From JAAYDH01 sp964345825 (GTDB taxonomy: Bacteria; Bacillota_I; Bacilli_A; RFN20; CAG-826): a DNA stretch of 11,766 nt. Positions 6,450 to 11,766 of this stretch are shown here, piece after piece (position 1 is the stretch's first letter; every line of letters starts with the position of its first letter). The stretch is from positions 1 through 11,766 of the forward strand of contig CAYFSI010000027.1 in the NCBI GenBank assembly GCA_964345825.1, in the 5' to 3' direction. A program made the translations under genes and the position numbers. The notes below the pieces were generated by a model that had not been told where the DNA came from, did no database searches, and was given only the letters and a program-made list of their open reading frames with translations.

Positions 6450-7104
6450 ATATTTTATCGAATAGGATGCGACCGAGGCGAATGTGAGTCGCTCCTTGCT
6501 TTATAGCTTCGAGGTAATCTTCGCTCATTCCCATTGATAGATAAGGAAGAGAAATATGCAGTTCTTTTTCGATATTGCTTCGCAAGGCAGCTAGTTTGCC
6601 AAATTGTTGATTAAGTGATTCTTGACTACTTCCTTGAATCGCCATCATCATTAAACCAACGACTTTGACTTTGCTTAATGGTAATAGACTTTTGATAAAA
6701 TCAACGACTTGGTCATAAGGCACTCCGTCTTTGTTTTCTTCAGCGTTAACCGAAACTTCAATAAAGCAAGGAAGTGGAGTCTCACGTTTCTTCTCGATGA
6801 TTTCAGCTAACTCAAAAGAATCTAATGAGTGCAAGAAATCAATTGAATTGATTATCTTATTAGCTTTATTTCTTTGGAGGTGACCGATGAAATGCCAGGT
6901 GATGGGGAGGCCTTTTAAAGCTTGATATTTCCTTCGGAAATCTTCAACGCGATTCTCTCCAAAATTGGTAATCCTGTTTTTAAAAAGGATACGCATATCT
7001 TCTGCTTCGACATATTTTGTCGCCGCCACGATAGTGATATGCTCAGGCATATTCTCCACAAATATTTGAATGTCTTTTCTAATCATCGCTATAATTATAA
7101 GCAC
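6448..7104 (-). CDS. yggS: YggS/PROSC-family PLP homeostasis protein
   Basis: A PLP-binding protein of the alanine-racemase-like barrel fold, with no known catalytic reaction. It buffers PLP and affects vitamin B6 and amino-acid balance. With the GTG at 7104 it has 218 residues: AATKYV with PLP Lys30, NFGENRVEDF (47-56), HFIGHLQRNK (71-80), GLMMM (150-154), LSMGMSEDYLEAI (189-201) and THIRLGRILF (206-215). The start is uncertain. The GTG at 7104 and the ATG at 7086 both lack a Shine-Dalgarno site. The ATG removes six odd hydrophobic residues (MLIIIA) and better matches the family's N-terminus, so 7086 is the more likely start. It stands alone, convergent with aguB and divergent from the next operon. 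Its presence beside PLP enzymes is fitting but not diagnostic. Confidence 0.92.
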   Translation of the reverse strand: MLIIIAMIRKDIQIFVENMPEHITIVAATKYVEAEDMRILFKNRITNFGENRVEDFRRKYQALKGLPITWHFIGHLQRNKANKIINSIDFLHSLDSFELAEIIEKKRETPLPCFIEVSVNAEENKDGVPYDQVVDFIKSLLPLSKVKVVGLMMMAIQGSSQESLNQQFGKLAALRSNIEKELHISLPYLSMGMSEDYLEAIKQGATHIRLGRILFDKI

Positions 7105-7140
7105 TTCTTTTATGAGAATGAGATAAAATATTGCTTATTG

Positions 7141-7169
7141 TTGGTGAGACGAACCAAATGCATTATAAT
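7141..7169 (+). promoter_or_regulatory. Sigma-A promoter of the helical-repeat gene
   Basis: TTGGTG (7141-7146), a 17-base spacer and a perfect TATAAT (7164-7169). The start would be near 7176, about 170 bases before the gene at 7345. Confidence 0.75.
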
Positions 7170-7175
7170 TAACAT

Positions 7176-7344
7176 GCAGTTTTAGAAGGAACTTGCTTGA
7201 TAAAATAACGGCATTATCTTCACCAGCATTCAAGCGAACTAAACAATGAAATGAAACTAAACAAAAAAGAAAGGGCGAAACCTATAACCTACATGACTTT
7301 AACAAAGTTAAGTAAACACAAAAAACTACTAGGAAACTACTAAT
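7176..7344 (+). other. Long 5' leader with short direct repeats, function unknown
   Basis: About 170 bases between the predicted transcription start and the gene at 7345. It is A-rich and holds two 10-base copies of AACTAAACAA (7237-7246 and 7255-7264) and two copies of AAACTACTA (7323-7331 and 7334-7342), the second pair flanking the Shine-Dalgarno AGGA. Possible helices are GCTTGA (7195-7200) with TCAAGC (7230-7235), and a bulged ACTT(T)AAC/GTTAAGT near 7295-7313. A 16-codon frame, 7293-7343, ends one base before the gene start but has no ribosome site. I recognise no known riboswitch. Confidence 0.45.
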
Positions 7345-8259
7345 ATGGCAATGGATAATTTGAAAACTTTGATGGATAAAAGGCATTATGAACTCGTCAT
7401 TAAATTGACCGAAAATGCTCAAGATGCAACAACACTCTTTTATCGTATATCTGCGCAACTTGGATCAGGAAAAGCCGATGATGCCCTAAGTTGCATTTCT
7501 GCAAATCAAAAGACTCTGGAATCGAATATGAGCTTGTTGATTAAGGTTCATGTTGAAGTTTTGTGCTTGCTCTCTCGTTTTGATGAAGCCTTCAATATTC
7601 TTGATTATTACAAAAACCGCCCCTATGTCTCTCAAGAAGTAGAAGAGTTATTAAGGGACATGCCTAAGATGATTCGTTTAGAAGAACAAAAACACAATTC
7701 GATGCGATTTATTAAAGACGAAAATTTAATTAAGAAGTTTGAAAGTCAAGATCCTGATGATATCTTGATGGTTATTGATATTCTCCGAGAAAGAGATATC
7801 AATAAATTTTTGAATTATATTCAAAACATAATGGTAAATTTTCCTAAACAATCAATTCGTTCTTTAATGTTGTTATTGCTTGTTCAAAAGCAAATCGATC
7901 GAGCCTTTTCATTCAACCATATCGGTGAAATAATCACCGTTAATCCTAGTTTGATTGAACCACCTTTCGTGGGAGATACTTTTAATCAAATCATCAAAGA
8001 ACTCGAACTAGCTTATCGCAACCCAGTTTTGAGTGAAAACGCGATTTCTATTCTTTCAACTCACTTAATCTACATCTATCCTCAATCAATGAATATTGAC
8101 ACCCAAGTTTTAATTGAAGCTTTGTATCAAATTGCCAATGAATATCTCAATAATGATGTCAAGGATAGCCTTGCATCTCGCTGCCACGAAAAAAATATTG
8201 ATGTGAACGAAGTAAATTCATTAATTGGCGAAATAAAAAAATCGCTCGATAATTTTTAA
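7345..8259 (+). CDS. Uncharacterised helical-repeat protein, possibly DUF3196 (MG237/MPN330-like)
   Basis: A 304-residue cytoplasmic protein with no signal peptide or membrane segment. It reads as almost all alpha-helix. The first 110 residues look like paired TPR-type helices (DKRHYELVIKLTENAQDA, GKADDALSCIS, SRFDEAFNILDYYKNRP). The rest continues as amphipathic helices rich in Ile and Leu, ending in a charged tail. No catalytic motif is seen. Its place directly before tig and lon is the place of MG237 in M. genitalium and MPN330 in M. pneumoniae, a DUF3196 helical-repeat protein of unknown function, so I suggest that family from context, fold and length; sequence identity was not tested. 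AGGA at 7331-7334 lies 10 bases before the ATG. A terminator follows, so it is transcribed apart from tig. Confidence 0.8.
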   Translation: MAMDNLKTLMDKRHYELVIKLTENAQDATTLFYRISAQLGSGKADDALSCISANQKTLESNMSLLIKVHVEVLCLLSRFDEAFNILDYYKNRPYVSQEVEELLRDMPKMIRLEEQKHNSMRFIKDENLIKKFESQDPDDILMVIDILRERDINKFLNYIQNIMVNFPKQSIRSLMLLLLVQKQIDRAFSFNHIGEIITVNPSLIEPPFVGDTFNQIIKELELAYRNPVLSENAISILSTHLIYIYPQSMNIDTQVLIEALYQIANEYLNNDVKDSLASRCHEKNIDVNEVNSLIGEIKKSLDNF

Positions 8260-8283
8260 TTATATTGTCTCTAAAAAGTAAAG

Positions 8284-8304
8284 ACGCACGCCGAGTGCGT
8301 TTTT
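8284..8304 (+). terminator. Intrinsic terminator between the helical-repeat gene and tig
   Basis: ACGCAC and GTGCGT form a perfect 6-bp stem around GCCGA, followed by TTTT then CTT. It lies 24 bases after the upstream stop codon. Confidence 0.85.
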
Positions 8305-8305
8305 C

Positions 8306-8334
8306 TTGTGCTTAAAGAATTCTTTCTTTATAAT
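8306..8334 (+). promoter_or_regulatory. Sigma-A promoter of tig-lon
   Basis: TTGTGC (8306-8311), a 17-base spacer and a perfect TATAAT (8329-8334). The -35 box begins directly after the T-tract of the preceding terminator. The start would be near 8341, about 23 bases before the tig ATG. No CIRCE or CtsR-type operator is seen here. Confidence 0.75.
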
Positions 8335-8363
8335 CAATATCGCACATGTTTGGAGGTAATTAC

Positions 8364-9638
8364 ATGGAAAGAAAAGTAACAAAATTAGAACATTCACATG
8401 TCGAAGTCGAAGTTGTCGTAGATCAAGCAGCTTGGAAAGTTGCTCAAAAAAAGGCTTTTGATAAAGCCGCCGCTAATGTCACGGTCGATGGATTTCGCAA
8501 AGGCAAAGCGCCAGAGCATTTAATTAAAGCAAAAGTAGATCAGATGAAGGTCATGGATGACGCCATCAATTCTCTTCTCCCTGATATTTATAAGGACATC
8601 ATCTCCGTTGATGGTGTGAGACCTTACGCCCAACCAAAGGTTGATGTCACCAAAATTAGCGATGCTGAACTCGAACTAAAGTTCCTCATTGTCACCGCTC
8701 CTGAAGTTAAGTTAGGAAAATACACCGGTTTAAAGATTGGTCACCAAGATGTCAAAGTCGAAGAGGCTGATTTAGAAGCCGCTATTGAATCAGTGAAGAA
8801 TCAAAATGCTAGTCTCATCGTTAAAGAAGGCGTTGCCGTTCTTGGTGATACTGTCGTTATCGATTTCGCTGGTAGTATCGATGGCAAGCCATTCGATGGT
8901 GGCTCAGCCACTAATCACGAATTAGAACTCGGTTCTGGTTCCTTCATTCCTGGCTTTGAAGAACAACTCATTGGTCACAAGGCTGGCGAACATGTTCACG
9001 TCAATGTCACATTCCCCGAGAACTATACTGAAGAGTTAAAAGGTAAAGCCGCTCTCTTTGAATGTGAAGTTCACGAAGTGAAGGAAAAGAAAGTTCCTGA
9101 GCTTACAGATGAATTAGTCGCCGAACTCAAAATCAAAGACGTTTCTAACGTTGATCAATTCAAGGAATACAAAAAGAATGAATTAAAGGTCAACAAGGAA
9201 GCCGAAGAGAAACGCACCTACATCAATAAGTTAATTGATGCGATCGCCAAGGATTCAAAAATTGACATCCCTGAAGAAATCATCGATACCCAAGTCTCCT
9301 CTCGTAAAGAAGACTTAGAAAACAAGATCAAACAATCCGGTTTGACCTTAGAACAATACTTGCAATTTGTTGGCCAAAAAGAAGAAGAATTCTTGGCAAA
9401 GTTACACGAAGAATCTGCCCATGATGTCGCAAACTACATGGTGATGGAAGAAATCGCTGTCGTGGAGAAAATTGAAATCACTCAAGAAGAAGTCGACTTT
9501 GAATACGCGAAAATCGCTGATCAATACAAGATGAAAATTGAAGATGTCAAAAAAGCTCTCGCTCAACAAGAAAATGAATTCCGCAATAACTTGAAGATGC
9601 AAAGAGTGGAAGAATTCTTAATTTCGCACAACGAATAA
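8364..9638 (+). CDS. tig: Trigger factor, ribosome-associated chaperone and prolyl isomerase
   Basis: A 424-residue chaperone that binds the ribosome near the exit tunnel and shields nascent chains. The N-terminal ribosome-binding domain (about 1-110) carries the signature GFRKGKAP at 43-50. An FKBP-type peptidyl-prolyl isomerase domain follows (about 145-240; VVIDFAGSIDGKPFDGG, FIPGFEEQLIGHKAGE). The C-terminal helical chaperone arms occupy about 245-424, rich in Glu and Lys. The length is usual. An upstream in-frame ATG at 8346 would add six residues, but GGAGGT at 8352-8357 lies within that extension and is 6 bases from the ATG at 8364, so 8364 is the start. It is followed after 32 bases, without a terminator, by lon. 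Confidence 0.97.
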   Translation: MERKVTKLEHSHVEVEVVVDQAAWKVAQKKAFDKAAANVTVDGFRKGKAPEHLIKAKVDQMKVMDDAINSLLPDIYKDIISVDGVRPYAQPKVDVTKISDAELELKFLIVTAPEVKLGKYTGLKIGHQDVKVEEADLEAAIESVKNQNASLIVKEGVAVLGDTVVIDFAGSIDGKPFDGGSATNHELELGSGSFIPGFEEQLIGHKAGEHVHVNVTFPENYTEELKGKAALFECEVHEVKEKKVPELTDELVAELKIKDVSNVDQFKEYKKNELKVNKEAEEKRTYINKLIDAIAKDSKIDIPEEIIDTQVSSRKEDLENKIKQSGLTLEQYLQFVGQKEEEFLAKLHEESAHDVANYMVMEEIAVVEKIEITQEEVDFEYAKIADQYKMKIEDVKKALAQQENEFRNNLKMQRVEEFLISHNE

Positions 9639-9670
9639 CATAACCAAATTCTTGAAAGGAGGATATCGTT

Positions 9671-11766
9671 ATGGCAGATAAAGCCCAAACACTAACTCTC
9701 CCTTTACTAATCACTCGTTCCCTCGTCATATTTCCTGGCAATCAGCAATTGATTGAGGCAGGGAGAGAATTTTCTATCAACGCTATCTCGGCAGCTAGAA
9801 ACGAAACTAATTCGTTAATTTTCGTTACGAGCCAAAATGATGTTGATGTCGAAAACCCCACCGAGACGGATGTCTATCGCGTCGGCACTCTTTGTCACAT
9901 TATTTCCAACTCTGAAAGAGAAGGACACCAAAGAGTTCGCGTGGAAGTCGTGGAAAGAGTCCAATTAGACAACATTGCCCTTGAAAGCAAAGGCAATTAC
10001 TATGTGGCAAAAGGCGATATTTTAGAACTTAAGCCAATCAGCGAAGAAAAAAATAGAGCCATTATTGTCGCAATCAACAAAATACTCGATTCGATGCCTA
10101 ACATCGTTTCTCAAATGCCTCGCAATGTGGCCAATCTAATTTCCAAAGCTGATAGCGCAGCATCATTATGCTACGCATTAGCAGGATTCCTAGAAGCCCC
10201 ACTTGCCAAAAAGCAAGAAATTCTCGAAGCGGATAACGCAGAAATTCTCATGACCTTGGTGACAGTCTTATTAAATGGTGAAAACCAAAGATCGGAGATT
10301 GAAAGAGATATTTCTGAGCAAGTCCGCGAATCAGCAGAAAAATCACAAAAGGAATATTTCCTCCGCGAAAAATTAAAAGCCATCAAAAAAGAACTTGGTG
10401 AAGATACCGATAAGGCCAACGATCCAGACGCCATTATGGAACGTCTAGAGAGCAATCCTTATCCTGAATTCATCAAAGCCAAAGTCAAAAGCGAACTTAA
10501 AAAGTTCGACATGATGCCATCTGGCTCTCTTGAAGGAGCTTTAATTCAAAGCTATCTCGATGTTTTAATGAACATCCCTTGGTGGCAAAAAACCATCGAT
10601 AATGATGATTTAAAGAATGTTGAAAAGATTCTCGATGAAGACCATTATGGTCTAGAAGAACCCAAGAAGCGTATTGTGGAATATCTTGCGGTTAAGAAAT
10701 TAACTGGCAACCTTAAATCCCCCATTCTCTGTTTCTTTGGGCCTCCTGGAACCGGAAAAACCTCATTAGGTAAGTCCATCGCTCGCGCTTTGGGACGTAA
10801 ATTTTTCAAAGCCTCACTCGGTGGAATTAGCGATGAAGCGGAAATTCGTGGACATCGCCGCACCTACGTCGGTTCACTTCCTGGAAGAATTATTCAAGGC
10901 ATGCGAAAAGCTGGTGTAACCAACCCGGTCTTCTTACTCGACGAAGTCGATAAGCTAGCTAGTTCTTATAAAGGCGACCCTGCCAGTGCTTTATTAGAAG
11001 TTCTCGATCCTGAGCAAAACAATGCATTCAATGATAACTATCTCGAAGAACCATATGACTTAAGTGATGTTTTATTCATCTGCACAGCGAACTATCTCGA
11101 TCAAATTCCTGGTCCATTAAGAGATCGTTTGGAATTAATTCAACTCTCTTCCTATACCGAACTTGAAAAAGTGCAGATTGCCAAGCAGCACCTTATTCAA
11201 AAACAAATCGCTATCAACGGTTTAAAACCAGAACAAGCTTCTTTCACTGATGAGGCGATCACAACCATCATTCGCAGTTATACTCGCGAAGCGGGTGTTC
11301 GTGAACTCGAAAGAAAGATTGCATCCTGCTTAAGAAAAGTGGCAGTCGAAATTGTCAAAGATTCCAGTGTTACTTTCATTGACATTGATGTCGATAGAGT
11401 ACATAAATTCTTAGGCACCCCTATTTTTGAAGATAGCAAAAAAGAAAAAGAGCCTCAAATTGGTGTTGTCACTGGCTTAGCATATACTGAGTATGGTGGC
11501 GATATTCTTCCTATTGAAGTTAACAACTTCAAAGGTAAAGGCGCTTTGATATTAACTGGACACCTTGGTGATGTCATGAAAGAGAGCGCATCAATCGCTC
11601 TTGACTATGTTAAAGCTAATGCCGAAGCATATGGAATCAATCACGATATGCTCAATGACTTAGATATTCACATTCACGTTCCCGAAGGAGCGGTTCCTAA
11701 GGATGGGCCAAGCGCTGGTATTGCGATTACAACCGCCATTATTTCCTGCTTGTCCAAACGCCCTGT
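9671..11766 (+). CDS. lon: Lon ATP-dependent protease (3' end missing)
   Basis: The first 698 residues of LonA, a hexameric AAA+ serine protease that degrades misfolded and regulatory proteins. It has the N-terminal substrate-binding domain (about 8-200), a coiled region with EYFLREKLKAIKKELGE (about 233-249), and the AAA+ module: Walker A GPPGTGKT at 357-364, the pore segment GGISDEAEIRGHRRTYVG, and Walker B FLLDEVDK with Asp424-Glu425. The protease domain begins near 595 and reaches catalytic Ser681 in PKDGPSAG; the dyad lysine lies beyond the window edge. AAAGGAGG at 9656-9662 is 8 bases from the ATG. The frame is open from start to edge. It is co-transcribed with tig. The missing clpX between tig and lon differs from Bacillus (tig-clpX-lonB-lonA) and matches Mycoplasma. 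Confidence 0.97.
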   Translation, partial: MADKAQTLTLPLLITRSLVIFPGNQQLIEAGREFSINAISAARNETNSLIFVTSQNDVDVENPTETDVYRVGTLCHIISNSEREGHQRVRVEVVERVQLDNIALESKGNYYVAKGDILELKPISEEKNRAIIVAINKILDSMPNIVSQMPRNVANLISKADSAASLCYALAGFLEAPLAKKQEILEADNAEILMTLVTVLLNGENQRSEIERDISEQVRESAEKSQKEYFLREKLKAIKKELGEDTDKANDPDAIMERLESNPYPEFIKAKVKSELKKFDMMPSGSLEGALIQSYLDVLMNIPWWQKTIDNDDLKNVEKILDEDHYGLEEPKKRIVEYLAVKKLTGNLKSPILCFFGPPGTGKTSLGKSIARALGRKFFKASLGGISDEAEIRGHRRTYVGSLPGRIIQGMRKAGVTNPVFLLDEVDKLASSYKGDPASALLEVLDPEQNNAFNDNYLEEPYDLSDVLFICTANYLDQIPGPLRDRLELIQLSSYTELEKVQIAKQHLIQKQIAINGLKPEQASFTDEAITTIIRSYTREAGVRELERKIASCLRKVAVEIVKDSSVTFIDIDVDRVHKFLGTPIFEDSKKEKEPQIGVVTGLAYTEYGGDILPIEVNNFKGKGALILTGHLGDVMKESASIALDYVKANAEAYGINHDMLNDLDIHIHVPEGAVPKDGPSAGIAITTAIISCLSKRP

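Noticed and set aside
7293..7343. 16-codon gene just before the helical-repeat gene
   Set aside because: No ribosome site at a usable distance, and the peptide has no distinctive features; kept only as part of the leader observation.
10171..10863. Minus-strand open frames of 94 and 72 codons opposite lon
   Set aside because: They lie entirely within the intact lon frame, have no recognisable protein features, and mirror Lon motifs such as the Walker A region.
1..11766. UGA recoded to tryptophan, as in many Mollicutes
   Set aside because: Tryptophans in the recognised proteins are TGG, and no gene needs a TGA read through. The lack of TGA stops among nine genes is too small a sample to decide.
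1..11766. CRISPR arrays, insertion sequences, phage genes, tRNA or rRNA genes
   Set aside because: None seen: no regularly spaced repeats, no transposase or integrase motifs, and no tRNA cloverleaf or rRNA sequence recognised by eye.

Overview
The window reads as a chromosomal segment of a low-GC Gram-positive bacterium close to the Mollicutes (Acholeplasma, Izemoplasma or RF39-like Bacilli). Three things suggest this. There is a T-box riboswitch. Shine-Dalgarno sites are of the AGGAGG type and promoters of the sigma-A type. Finally, the right end has the order DUF3196-like gene, tig, lon with no clpX, which is the order I recall for Mycoplasma (MG237-MG238-MG239). Tryptophans are encoded by TGG, and all nine complete genes end in TAA or TAG, so nothing here requires UGA recoding.

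Layout. At 1-347 on the minus strand there is a promoter, a complete T-box leader (specifier UAC, tyrosine) and the first nine codons of the gene it controls. At 432-992 lies a RimJ/RimL-type GNAT acetyltransferase. At 1050-2877 an extended -10 promoter precedes a 52-residue zinc-ribbon gene (1090-1248). This is followed by an intrinsic-terminator hairpin and then the cysteine pair cysK-cysE, which overlap by 7 bases. At 2942-6428 are two overlapping genes for making putrescine from arginine. The first encodes an 873-residue fusion of PLP-dependent arginine decarboxylase with agmatine deiminase, and the second encodes N-carbamoylputrescine amidase. A hairpin at 6425-6449 ends this operon and probably also ends the convergent yggS gene (PLP homeostasis). 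From 7141 onward a strong promoter drives a 170-base leader and an uncharacterised helical-repeat gene. After a terminator and a second promoter come trigger factor (tig) and Lon protease (lon); lon runs off the right edge.

How the genes fit together. The left and middle parts concern amino-acid metabolism: tyrosine sensing, cysteine synthesis and arginine-to-putrescine conversion. Three of these proteins (CysK, the decarboxylase half of the fusion, YggS) use or handle PLP. The right part is protein quality control. The most striking feature is the decarboxylase-deiminase fusion, which with its neighbour puts the whole arginine to agmatine to N-carbamoylputrescine to putrescine route into two genes. 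Each half keeps the residues expected for activity.
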